From Planctomycetota bacterium (GTDB taxonomy: Bacteria; Planctomycetota; UBA1135; GCA-002686595): 53,863 nucleotides of DNA. The notes under the pieces were generated by a model. It was not told the origin of the DNA and searched no databases. It saw nothing but the letters and a program-made list of their open reading frames with translations. Positions 8,554-15,970 of this stretch are shown in pieces. Positions within the stretch are counted from its first letter, which is position 1, and every line of letters starts with the position of its first letter. Made by a program: the position numbers and the translations under genes. The stretch lies in the NCBI GenBank assembly GCA_026692705.1, contig JAPLOE010000241.1, positions 4,496 to 58,358 on the forward strand, read 5' to 3'.

Positions 8554-9683
8554 GCGAGCTCTCCGTAGACCTTCACGAGTCCGTCGACCATGTGCTCGAG
8601 CGTGTAGTGCTCCGCCACCGCGCGGCGACCGCGCTCGCCCTTCGAGCGCGCCGTTCCCTGCGGGCTCTCGAGGAAAAGCCTGAGGCCCTGCGCGAGCGCT
8701 TCTTCCGAGATAGCCTCGCACACCCAGCCGGACTCCGCGTGGCTCACGATCGAACGTGCGCCGTCGACCGGCGTCGCCACGATCGGCTTTCCGGCCGCCA
8801 TGGCCTCGAGCACGATGTACGGCATGCCTTCCCAACGCGACGGAAGCAGCAGGAAATCGACGCTCGCGAGCACTTCCGGCACGTCGTCGCGCCAGCCGAG
8901 GAAATGCACACGTTCCGCGACGCCCAGCGAGCGCGCGAGCTCGCGCAGCTCCGCCTCCTGCTCGCCGATTCCGACGAGGCACAAGTGCAGCCGCTCGAGC
9001 CCCGGCAGCGCGAGGCTCTTCAGCGCGAGGTCTTGGCCCTTGGCGACGTTGAGCAACCCGACGACCGCCGCGCACGGCACGCCTTCGGGCACGCCGAGTT
9101 TCGCTCGCGACACTCCGCGCGCCGCCTTCCAGCGCCGCGGATCGACGCCGTTCGCCACGACGCGCACCTTCGCGCCCGGAATGAAGCCCGCCTGCTCGAA
9201 CGTCTGCGCCTCGTCGTCGCTCACGGCGATGAAACGGTCCGTGTGGCGCGCGAGCTCCTTCTCGATCGCCTTGAACAGTGCCCGCGAGGAACCCGAGAAC
9301 ATCGCGCCGAACAGGAACGCGAACGTGTGCGGCGTGTGCACGCGCGCGCCGACGCCGCTCGACCACGACGCGACGCGACCGAGCGCTCCGGCCTTGCTCG
9401 AGTGCGTGTGCACGATGTCGGGGCGTTGCCGCTTCAGGAGACCGCGCAGCGCAGCGAGGTGCCCGACGTCCGTCCAGGGTCGCATGGCGCGCACCATCGG
9501 CAGCTCGAACACCTCGACGCCGTCGTTGGCGAGCGCCTGCAGGTCTTCCTTGAAGCGCGGCTCGCGCAGCGCCGAGGCCACGAGGCTCACGCGCACGCCG
9601 CGCTTGACGAGGCCCCGCGTCGCGTCGACGACGTGGCGCCGCGTTCCTCCGATGGTGGCCTCGATCACGTGCAGGACGTGCAC
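8550..9683 (-). CDS. GT4-family glycosyltransferase 5
   Basis: 377 residues from a GTG at 9683, beginning HVLHVIEATIGGTRRHVVDA. The N-terminal domain includes HTHSSKAGALGRVASW and HTPHTFAFLFG. The C-terminal domain has VVGLLNVAKGQDLAL and the intact E-x7-E motif WEGMPYIVLEAMAAGKPIVATPVDG. It is similar to EpsD/EpsF-type enzymes acting on lipid-linked sugars. It lies 12 bases downstream of the initiating transferase gene, so it may add the second sugar of the repeat unit, though gene order is only a hint. A TAGGCT box overlapping the upstream stop codon lies 9 bases before the GTG. Confidence 0.9.
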   Translation of the reverse strand: MHVLHVIEATIGGTRRHVVDATRGLVKRGVRVSLVASALREPRFKEDLQALANDGVEVFELPMVRAMRPWTDVGHLAALRGLLKRQRPDIVHTHSSKAGALGRVASWSSGVGARVHTPHTFAFLFGAMFSGSSRALFKAIEKELARHTDRFIAVSDDEAQTFEQAGFIPGAKVRVVANGVDPRRWKAARGVSRAKLGVPEGVPCAAVVGLLNVAKGQDLALKSLALPGLERLHLCLVGIGEQEAELRELARSLGVAERVHFLGWRDDVPEVLASVDFLLLPSRWEGMPYIVLEAMAAGKPIVATPVDGARSIVSHAESGWVCEAISEEALAQGLRLFLESPQGTARSKGERGRRAVAEHYTLEHMVDGLVKVYGELA

Positions 9684-9692
9684 TGTGCCGGG

Positions 9693-9698
9693 AGCCTA
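9693..9698 (-). promoter_or_regulatory. Putative -10 box TAGGCT, 9 bases before start
   Basis: On the minus strand the TAG stop of the initiating transferase doubles as the start of TAGGCT, followed by 9 bases and the GTG of glycosyltransferase 5. It is a candidate internal leaderless promoter. The match could be a by-product of the stop codon. Confidence 0.3.
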
Positions 9699-11183
9699 GT
9701 AGGCGCCGGTGCCCTTCACCACGGCGAAGCCGGTGAGCGCGATGATCACCACGTCGAGCAGGAACGACTGGTGCTCGATGTAGTAGATGTCGTACTCCAT
9801 GTTCTCGTGGATCGCCTCGCCGCGGGCGTAGGAGATCTGCCACAGGCCGGTCAGGCCGGGCTTCGCGCGCAGGCGCTCGCGCTCGAGCGGACCGTAGCGC
9901 TCGACGATGAAGGCCATCTCCGGGCGCGGGCCGACGATCGACATCTCGCCGCGCAGCACGTTGAAGAGCTGGGGCAGCTCGTCGAGGCTGTAGCGCCGGA
10001 GCCAGCGGCCGATGCTCGTGAGCCGCGGGTCGTGGTGGCTCTTCGGCTTGGGCGCGTCGCCGCTCTTCTCCACGTACATCGTGCGGAACTTGAGCATCTC
10101 GAACAGCTCGCCGTCCTTGCCGACGCGCCGCTGGCGGAAGAACACCGGCCCCGGCGACTCGCGCCGGATCAGGACCGCGGCGATCACGAACAGGGGCAGT
10201 GTGAGCACCAGCGCCGCCGTCGCGACGAGCAGGTCGAGCGCGCGCTTGGACACGCGCTGCAGGAAGGTCGGGTTGCGGTCGGGCCGCGTGACGAGCGGGA
10301 TCGAGTCGAGCGTCTCGATGCGGACCTTGTGCGAGAAGATGTGATAGAAGCGCGGCACGACGTGATAGATGACGCCGTTGCGCTCGAGCGTCTCCAGCAG
10401 GCCCAAGAGCGACTGCTCGTCGGCCTCCGGCACCGCGACGAAGACCTCGCTGATCTTGTGGCGCCGGATCAGGAACTCGAGCTCGTCGGCGACGCCGATC
10501 ACCTCGAAGCGGTCGATCCTGCGCCCGACCTCGTCGGCCTTGTCCGACACGAAGCCGATCAGGTTCAGGCCCAGCGTCGGCACGAGCACGAACTTCTTCT
10601 GCAGGCGCCGCGCCGTGTCGCCCGTGCCGTAGATCAGCACGTTGCGGTTGCCGACGCCGCGGCGGTGCAGCCACTGGATGACCTTGAAGCTCGCGAAGCG
10701 GCTCGCGGTCGTCAGCGTGCCGATCATCGCGAAGGCCAGCACGACGCCCATGCGCGAGAACTGCCACACGCCGCGCTCGTCGGTCAGCGTGATGTTGACG
10801 AAGTTGTGGAGCGGGATCAGCAGCCGGTAGATGCCGTGCTCGGGCAGGCCCGTCGCCGTGCGCAGGAGCAGCAGCAGCGCGTGCACGACGAGGAAGCTCG
10901 CCAAGGTCGACTTCGCGATCGCCTTGAATTCCTCGATGTTGAGCAGGCTCTTGAGCGGGCTGTACATGCCGTAGGCGTGGAAGCACACCAGCGTCACGGC
11001 GCTCGTCAGCAGGAAGACCTCGCGGTACACCTCGAAGTCCGGCCCCTGCACGCCGGCGAGCGACTCGCGCAGGTGCCAGCCGGCGAAACACGCCAGCCAG
11101 ATCACCGCCAGGTCGACGAGCACCTGCACGGACAGCACGAGCGGCTCGAAGTTGCGCCGCACGAAGGTCCCCGCGAACGTCAT
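9696..11183 (-). CDS. Undecaprenyl-phosphate sugar phosphotransferase (initiating EPS glycosyltransferase, WcaJ/WbaP type)
   Basis: 495 residues from MTFAGTFVRRNF. There are about four N-terminal membrane helices within residues 10-165. A Rossmann-like CoA_binding_3 domain follows (VLIYGTGDTARRL at about 182). A further helix at about 315-338 leads into the catalytic bacterial sugar transferase domain. Family motifs are all present: KFRTM (365), DELPQL (401), VGPRPE (417) and KPGLTGLWQ (441). The enzyme moves a sugar-1-phosphate from a UDP-sugar onto undecaprenyl phosphate at the inner membrane, the committed step of polymer synthesis. It is the first full gene of the minus-strand operon. The ATG has no clear ribosome site of its own and overlaps the TGA of a 28-codon leader frame, suggesting coupled translation. 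Confidence 0.93.
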   Translation of the reverse strand: MTFAGTFVRRNFEPLVLSVQVLVDLAVIWLACFAGWHLRESLAGVQGPDFEVYREVFLLTSAVTLVCFHAYGMYSPLKSLLNIEEFKAIAKSTLASFLVVHALLLLLRTATGLPEHGIYRLLIPLHNFVNITLTDERGVWQFSRMGVVLAFAMIGTLTTASRFASFKVIQWLHRRGVGNRNVLIYGTGDTARRLQKKFVLVPTLGLNLIGFVSDKADEVGRRIDRFEVIGVADELEFLIRRHKISEVFVAVPEADEQSLLGLLETLERNGVIYHVVPRFYHIFSHKVRIETLDSIPLVTRPDRNPTFLQRVSKRALDLLVATAALVLTLPLFVIAAVLIRRESPGPVFFRQRRVGKDGELFEMLKFRTMYVEKSGDAPKPKSHHDPRLTSIGRWLRRYSLDELPQLFNVLRGEMSIVGPRPEMAFIVERYGPLERERLRAKPGLTGLWQISYARGEAIHENMEYDIYYIEHQSFLLDVVIIALTGFAVVKGTGAY

Positions 11184-11266
11184 GGTCCGCGGTTCCCGTG
11201 GAGACGCGACGACGGCGCCGGAGTCCGGCGCGCCGGGTTGGCCTCGATGTGCTGAAGGGTTCCCAT
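11180..11266 (-). CDS. Possible 28-residue leader peptide coupled to the EPS operon
   Basis: ATG at 11266, preceded by a GAGG ribosome-site-like sequence, encodes MGTLQHIEANPARRTPAPSS and eight more residues. Its TGA overlaps the ATG of the sugar phosphotransferase by 4 bases. The transferase has no ribosome site of its own, so ribosomes finishing this frame could re-initiate there. No regulatory codon runs are evident and the peptide has no recognisable family. It could be chance in a GC-rich leader. Confidence 0.35.
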   Translation of the reverse strand: MGTLQHIEANPARRTPAPSSRLHGNRGP

Positions 11267-11346
11267 CGCCTCGGCCCGATTCCCGTCGGGGCCGTCCTCC
11301 TCCCTGCGGCACCGGTCGCGCCGGACCGCCGGAATGAGGATTCCAA

Positions 11347-11376
11347 AGGCTAGCGCGCTCTCGCGACAGGGGCCAA
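11347..11376 (-). promoter_or_regulatory. Candidate promoter of the EPS operon
   Basis: On the minus strand TTGGCC (11376-11371), an 18-base spacer and TAGCCT (11352-11347). The transcript would start near 11340, about 75 bases before the leader frame. The -10 resembles the TAGnCT boxes at other genes in the window. Confidence 0.45.
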
Positions 11377-11388
11377 CGGGCGGGGCGA

Positions 11389-12054
11389 TCACTTGGGGGA
11401 CGCGCGCTGGAGCTGGCGCACGAGGTCGGGCACCGTATCGGCGGCCCGTCCGGCCTGACTTGGGAAGTGGAGCTTGAAGGAGACGGCCCCCAGCCCGGTC
11501 GCCGGGTCCGTCACCGCCCTCAGCCCGGCCCAGGGGACCCCGGACGCCCGCGCCACGGCCGCGACGGCAGCGGTTTCCATGTCCGCGACGCAGGAGCCCG
11601 CGAAGGCCCGCGCCAGCCTCAGGCGCCGCCACAGGCTCAGGACCGGCCGGTCGGCGGTCAGGAACCACCCCAGCTCGCCCGGCACGGCCGCCTGCCAGGC
11701 ATCCCGCAGCCGCCGGTCGCTCTCGACCTCGCGCCCCGCTCGCACGGCCAGGTCGGTCTGGACCGCGGTGGAGCAGTGCACGAGCGTCCCGGGCACCAGA
11801 TGCTTCCTCAGGCCCCCGCAGGTGCCGACCCCGAGCAGCCCGTCCGCCGCGCCCTCCCTGGCGAGCACCGTCGCCGCGCGCGCCGCCGCGACCTTGCCGA
11901 TGCCGCTCGTCGCCGCGAGCACCGACGCGCCCTCGAGCGCGACCTCGAACAGCTCGAGCCCGCCGACGACCCGCGTGCGGGCCGCGCGCTCGCGCAGGCT
12001 CCCCAGCTCTTCCGCGAGCGCCGCCACCAGCCCGAACCGAAGCTCCACCGCCAT
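11389..12054 (-). CDS. Nucleosidase/nucleoside phosphorylase (MTA/SAH nucleosidase or HpnG-like)
   Basis: 221 residues from MAVELRFGLVAALAEEL, a PNP_UDP_1 fold protein. Visible motifs are ATSGIGKVAAARAA (phosphate/ribose site), LLGVGTCGGLRKHLVPGTLV and the purine/ribose-binding region VADMETAAVAAVARASGVPW with LRAVTDPA. The ADMET stretch corresponds to the conserved Met-Glu that binds ribose hydroxyls. The family splits 5'-methylthioadenosine and S-adenosylhomocysteine. The related HpnG acts on adenosylhopane in hopanoid synthesis, and the LTADRPV and LRAVTDPA segments leave that open. The start ATG shares the palindrome CATG with the start of the plus-strand gene, so the two genes diverge from overlapping start codons. 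Substrate is not decidable here. Confidence 0.75.
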   Translation of the reverse strand: MAVELRFGLVAALAEELGSLRERAARTRVVGGLELFEVALEGASVLAATSGIGKVAAARAATVLAREGAADGLLGVGTCGGLRKHLVPGTLVHCSTAVQTDLAVRAGREVESDRRLRDAWQAAVPGELGWFLTADRPVLSLWRRLRLARAFAGSCVADMETAAVAAVARASGVPWAGLRAVTDPATGLGAVSFKLHFPSQAGRAADTVPDLVRQLQRASPK

Positions 12055-12979
12055 GTCCAACCAGTCTCGCTCGCCGTGCGTCCGCGCGCGAGGCCCTTCG
12101 AAGGCCGGCCACAAGGTGCGCGTGCTCGCCCGCCCCGGCCGCGAGAGCGCCGTCGAGCAGCCGCCCGAAGGCCCGGTGGAAATCCACACCGGCGACCTGA
12201 CCGAGCCCGCCTCGCTCGACGGATTCCTCAAGGACATCGACCTGCTGATCCACATCGCCAGCGCCCACGATCACCTGGGCGATGAGGTGATGCAGAAGAT
12301 CAACATCCGCGGCACCGAGGCGCTGCTCGCCTGCGCGCGCCGCGTGGCCGCCAAGGACTTCCAGATCTGGATCATCTCCTCGGCGGTGATCGGTGCGCCG
12401 GTCTACAGCTACTACCGCGACTCCAAGCGCGTGCAGGAGAAGCTGATCAAGGGCTCCGGCTTCGAGTGGGCGAGCTTCCGCCCCACGCTGGTCTACGGCG
12501 TCGGCGACTACCGCCACACCGCGCCCTTCCTGCGCCGCTGCGCCGCCAAGTCCGGCAGCTGGTGGGTCCCCCACGACGGCCTGTCGAAGATCAATCCCGT
12601 GCACGTCGACGACGTGGTCGACGCGGTGATGCGCTACTTCGCCTTCGAGCGCGGCATCGACTGTGTGTACGAGCTCGCCGGCCCCGTCGGCATCTCCTAC
12701 AACGACTTCCTCGACCAGACCATCGCCGCCGTCGGCGGGGGCCTCAAGCGCCGCAACATCTCGAAGAAGTGGGCCGACCGCCTGATCTTCCTGAAGGGCC
12801 TGTTCGTCGACAACACGTCGGACCGCCGCGCCAGCGCCTACTTCAACCTGCACCACCAGCACGACATCACCAACGCCAAGGGTGAGCTCGGCTGGTCGCC
12901 CCGCCCCTACGCCCAAGGCATCCGCGAGGTCGCCCAAGGCGACTGGTGGCGCAAGGACCCGCCCGCTTCCGCGAAGTAG
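12053..12979 (+). CDS. NAD-dependent epimerase/dehydratase-like SDR with missing glycine-rich loop
   Basis: 308 residues from the ATG at 12053. From residue 18 onward it reads as an extended short-chain dehydrogenase: AGHKVRVLARPG, GDLTEPASLDGFL, DLLIHIAS, INIRGTEALLACARR and a catalytic YxxxK (YYRDSK). These are followed by FRPTLVYGVGDY and a substrate domain ending in LGWSPRPYAQGIREV. The first 17 residues (MSNQSRSPCVRARGPSK) stand where the family has a beta strand plus GxxGxxG NAD loop. No frame through this stretch supplies that loop. The gene may therefore be N-terminally truncated, or have a replaced N-terminus, and may be inactive or use another cofactor mode. Relatives act on sugar nucleotides, steroids or hopanoid side chains. 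Confidence 0.7.
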   Translation: MSNQSRSPCVRARGPSKAGHKVRVLARPGRESAVEQPPEGPVEIHTGDLTEPASLDGFLKDIDLLIHIASAHDHLGDEVMQKINIRGTEALLACARRVAAKDFQIWIISSAVIGAPVYSYYRDSKRVQEKLIKGSGFEWASFRPTLVYGVGDYRHTAPFLRRCAAKSGSWWVPHDGLSKINPVHVDDVVDAVMRYFAFERGIDCVYELAGPVGISYNDFLDQTIAAVGGGLKRRNISKKWADRLIFLKGLFVDNTSDRRASAYFNLHHQHDITNAKGELGWSPRPYAQGIREVAQGDWWRKDPPASAK

Positions 12980-13034
12980 CGGTCGCCCGAGCCCTCTGCG
13001 GCTCCCGCGCCCGGTCCAGGCGCGCCTTCGCGGC

Positions 13035-13040
13035 TAGACT
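13035..13040 (+). promoter_or_regulatory. Putative -10 box TAGACT upstream of sigma-ectodomain operon
   Basis: TAGACT followed by TTTTCC lies 81 bases before the ATG at 13122. It matches the recurrent TAGnCT box of the window. No convincing -35 is seen. Confidence 0.35.
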
Positions 13041-13121
13041 TTTCCGGTCCCCCGTCGCCCCGCGCGAATTCCCCGGATCTTGCGCCGCCCCGAGCGCCTC
13101 CGCGGGAATTGGGATCCCTGG

Positions 13122-15779
13122 ATGAGTTCGCCCCCCAACCACCCCAGCATCGATGCGCTGCTCGGCGAGTCCGAGTGGGCTTGGAGGCTGGCGCGCAGTC
13201 TGGTCGGGGACTCGTCCGCGGCGGACGACGTCGTGCAGGACGCGATCAAGTCGGCGGTCGAGCGGCCGCCGGACTTCACGGCCGAGGGCAACACCCCGCG
13301 CGGGTGGCTCTCGACGGTGATCCGCGGCCTCGTCGCCAAGCGTTTTCGTGGCGAGCAGCGCCGCAACGTGCGCGAGCAATGGTCGGCGAAGGTCGAGGCC
13401 CTGCCGCCGGCCGAGCGGATGCTCGAGCGCGAGGAGCAGCGTCGGCACCTGATCGAGTCCGTGCTGGGGCTGTCGGAGCCGTACCGCGACGTGCTGCTGC
13501 TGCGCTACTTCGAGGACCTGACGCCGACGGAGATCGCCGCGCGGCTCAAGTGTCCGCTCAAGACCGTCAAGTCGCGGCTCACGCGTGCGCACGAGCAATT
13601 GCGCGAGCGCCTGCAGTCGAAGCGCGACGAGCACGGGCTCGACGCGCTCTCGGCGCTCGCGATCTGGATTCCCGTCGCCAAGCCGCTGATCACGCTCGGT
13701 GCGGGCGCGAAGCTCGCGGCCGGACTGGCGTTGTTCTTCGCCTGCGCCACGGCGCTGTGGTTCCTGTGGCCGGCCGACGAGACGAGCGCGAGCGTGCCGC
13801 TTCCGGCGATCGAGATGTTCGCGGCCACGAAGGCCGAGCCCTCGAGCCGCGTGGAAGAATCCGAACGTGAGGTCGCGACGCCGGTGAGCGCGCCTCCGGT
13901 GGAGCCGCTCGAACACGGGCAGCGTGTGCGCGTGCTGTTCGACCGCACGCGGGCTCCCGCCGTTGGCGCCACGGTGCGCTGGCGAGCGGTCGAGGCCGGA
14001 GGCGCGCGTGGGCCGCAGCTCGCGGCGACGACCGACGCCGCTGGCGAGCTCGAGTTCGAACGGCCCGCGGGCCAGCTCGAGCTCGAGGCCGCATGGCCGG
14101 GCTGGTTCGCGGAGACGCGCTTGCGCGACTCGGACGTGGCGCCGCGCGAGCTCGTGCTCGTCCCCGACGGAGACCTGCAAGTGCAGGTGCGTTTCGCGTC
14201 GGGCGCGCCGGCCGCCGGCTTCGAGGTCGCCGTGTCCCGCGGAGGCAGCTCGCGCGCCTCGATCGCGACGGAGCAGACCGACCCTTCAGGACTCGTGGTG
14301 TTCGAGCATTTCCGGGCGCGCCAGTTCGCGAGCGGGACCGACGACGGACTGGTGTGGATCGCGCCGCTCGCGCCCGTGCTGCAGCGCGCGCTGCACTTCG
14401 AGCGCGTCACGAACTGGCCCCGTGCGCCGATCGTGTTGACGATTCCCGACGGCGCGTCCCTGCGCGTGCACGTCGTCGATGCCGCCGGTGCGCCGCTGCT
14501 CGAACCGGCGCGACTCGCGATCATCGTTCCGGCCTCGAGTGACGTGACCGCCTCGCACGTCGACGTGCGCGATGGCGAGGCGCTGGTCCAAGGCATCGAG
14601 CCGGGCATCACGCTCTCGCTGCTCGTGCAGCCGGCGGTGCGCTCGGCCCAGAGCGGAAGCGGCGTCCCGGTCGACGCGCCGCGAGCAGCCGGCGAGAGCG
14701 CCGAAGTCACGCTCAAGTTCGCGAACCAGACGCCGCTGATTTCCGGGCGTGTGCTCGACCCGCGGGGCACGCCGCTCGCGGGGGCGCGGCTCGACATCGT
14801 CGCACGCGAGCACTTCGACCAGCCCTGGGACCCCGGCCGCAGCACGTTCCGCACCGACGATTCCGGGCGTTTCGAGGGCGCGACGACGCGCATCGAGGCC
14901 GAGGCGCCCATCGACGCGAAGCTGCTGTTCCGCACGGAAGACGGACGGCTCGAGGGCCGCATCGACTTCGGCGCCCCGCTCGCACCCGGTGCGCCGACGT
15001 ACGTGGGTGACGTGCAGCTCGCGCCAGTTCCGGTGCTCGTCTCCGGTCTCGTCGTCGACGACGAAGGGCGACCGCTCGCCAACGCGACCGTCGACCTGCT
15101 GACGCGCCCGGCCGGATCGACGGAGCGGTGCACGAAGGACGCGCCGCGTTCCGTGCGCAGCGATGCGGTCGGGCAGTTCGAATTGCGCGCGGGCATCACG
15201 ACTGGCGAGCTGCAGCTCGTCGCCCGACTGGGAGGCCACGTCGATTCGGTCCCGCGCGACGTGCAGATCGGCGAGTCGAGTGTCGTGCTCGTGCTCCCGC
15301 GCCAAGTGCAGGTCGCCGGCCGCGTCCTCGCCTCGAATCCGAACGTGCTCGACGCGCTCGAGCTCGAGTGCGCCGGCACGAAGGTCCAACCCGCCCTCGA
15401 CGGAACTTTCCGTCTCGTCGTGGCGGGAGACGTCGCCGGAGCGAACTTGCGCGTCCTGCTCCAAGGGCATGAGCAGCCGCTGGTCGAGCTCGCCAACCTC
15501 CAGGGCGCCGACGATCCGCGCCTGGCATCGATCGACGTGACGGAACTCGCCCACGCGCTCGTCGCCACGCTCGTCGACGACGCCACCGGCGAGCCGATCC
15601 CGCGCGCCGAATACCTCTGGTCCACCGACACCGCCAAGCGCAGCCTGCAATCCGGCCGCGGCTGCGTCGGCGCCGTCGTCGCCGGCACCCGCGCGGATTT
15701 CGTCGTGAACGCTCCCGGCTACCCCGAGCAGCGATTCGCCGACGTCCTTCACGGCGACGTGCTGCGTCTGCGCCGCTAG
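13122..15779 (+). CDS. Sigma-70 family (ECF-like) sigma factor fused to a transmembrane helix and carboxypeptidase-regulatory-like ectodomain
   Basis: 885 residues. Region 2 spans about residues 17-83 (WRLARSLVGDSSAADDVVQD, then GWLSTVIRGLVAKRFRGEQRR). Region 4 spans about 105-165, with LTPTEIAARLKCPLKTVKSR as the DNA-binding helix-turn-helix. A single membrane helix follows at about 197-216 (AAGLALFFACATALWFLW). About 660 residues of beta-rich repeats come next, similar to CarboxypepD_reg/Cna-B-like domains (for example GRVLDPRGTPLAGARLDI and GLVVDDEGRPLANATVDL). This layout puts the DNA-binding part in the cytoplasm and the repeats outside the inner membrane. No anti-sigma gene is adjacent. 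ECF factors with C-terminal fusions are known in Planctomycetota. Release by proteolysis or direct sensing are both conjecture. ATG 13122 was chosen over a TTG at 13080 because family similarity begins after it. Confidence 0.85.
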   Translation: MSSPPNHPSIDALLGESEWAWRLARSLVGDSSAADDVVQDAIKSAVERPPDFTAEGNTPRGWLSTVIRGLVAKRFRGEQRRNVREQWSAKVEALPPAERMLEREEQRRHLIESVLGLSEPYRDVLLLRYFEDLTPTEIAARLKCPLKTVKSRLTRAHEQLRERLQSKRDEHGLDALSALAIWIPVAKPLITLGAGAKLAAGLALFFACATALWFLWPADETSASVPLPAIEMFAATKAEPSSRVEESEREVATPVSAPPVEPLEHGQRVRVLFDRTRAPAVGATVRWRAVEAGGARGPQLAATTDAAGELEFERPAGQLELEAAWPGWFAETRLRDSDVAPRELVLVPDGDLQVQVRFASGAPAAGFEVAVSRGGSSRASIATEQTDPSGLVVFEHFRARQFASGTDDGLVWIAPLAPVLQRALHFERVTNWPRAPIVLTIPDGASLRVHVVDAAGAPLLEPARLAIIVPASSDVTASHVDVRDGEALVQGIEPGITLSLLVQPAVRSAQSGSGVPVDAPRAAGESAEVTLKFANQTPLISGRVLDPRGTPLAGARLDIVAREHFDQPWDPGRSTFRTDDSGRFEGATTRIEAEAPIDAKLLFRTEDGRLEGRIDFGAPLAPGAPTYVGDVQLAPVPVLVSGLVVDDEGRPLANATVDLLTRPAGSTERCTKDAPRSVRSDAVGQFELRAGITTGELQLVARLGGHVDSVPRDVQIGESSVVLVLPRQVQVAGRVLASNPNVLDALELECAGTKVQPALDGTFRLVVAGDVAGANLRVLLQGHEQPLVELANLQGADDPRLASIDVTELAHALVATLVDDATGEPIPRAEYLWSTDTAKRSLQSGRGCVGAVVAGTRADFVVNAPGYPEQRFADVLHGDVLRLRR

Positions 15780-15872
15780 CCCACGGGCCGGCTCGCACGC
15801 TCGCGCCCCGCAGCGCCTCAACTTCCGGGACGAAGTCTGTAATCCGGGGCGCCCCCGACGCTATCAAGGCGG

Positions 15873-15893
15873 AGCCCCGTCGCGCACGGGGCT
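15873..15893 (+). terminator. Hairpin, possible weak terminator
   Basis: AGCCCCGT, 5-base loop, ACGGGGCT: a perfect 8-bp stem followed by TTCGTTCG. It lies about 95 bases after the sigma-fusion gene. There is no true T-run, so it may only attenuate transcription into the next gene. Confidence 0.5.
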
Positions 15894-15970
15894 TCGTTCG
15901 CTCTCGCCGTCCCTCGCCTCGCCCGCCCGAAGTCCCCGTTCGCGCGCGGCCCACGGAATCCGCTCGACCC

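Noticed and set aside
8592-11255. An 887-codon open frame on the plus strand
   Set aside because: It runs antisense to glycosyltransferase 5 and the initiating transferase, with skewed composition and no recognisable motif.
11474-12052. Upstream in-frame extension of the epimerase-like gene
   Set aside because: It reads Ser/Ala/Arg-rich sequence antisense to the nucleosidase, with no GxxGxxG loop, so it does not restore the missing N-terminus.
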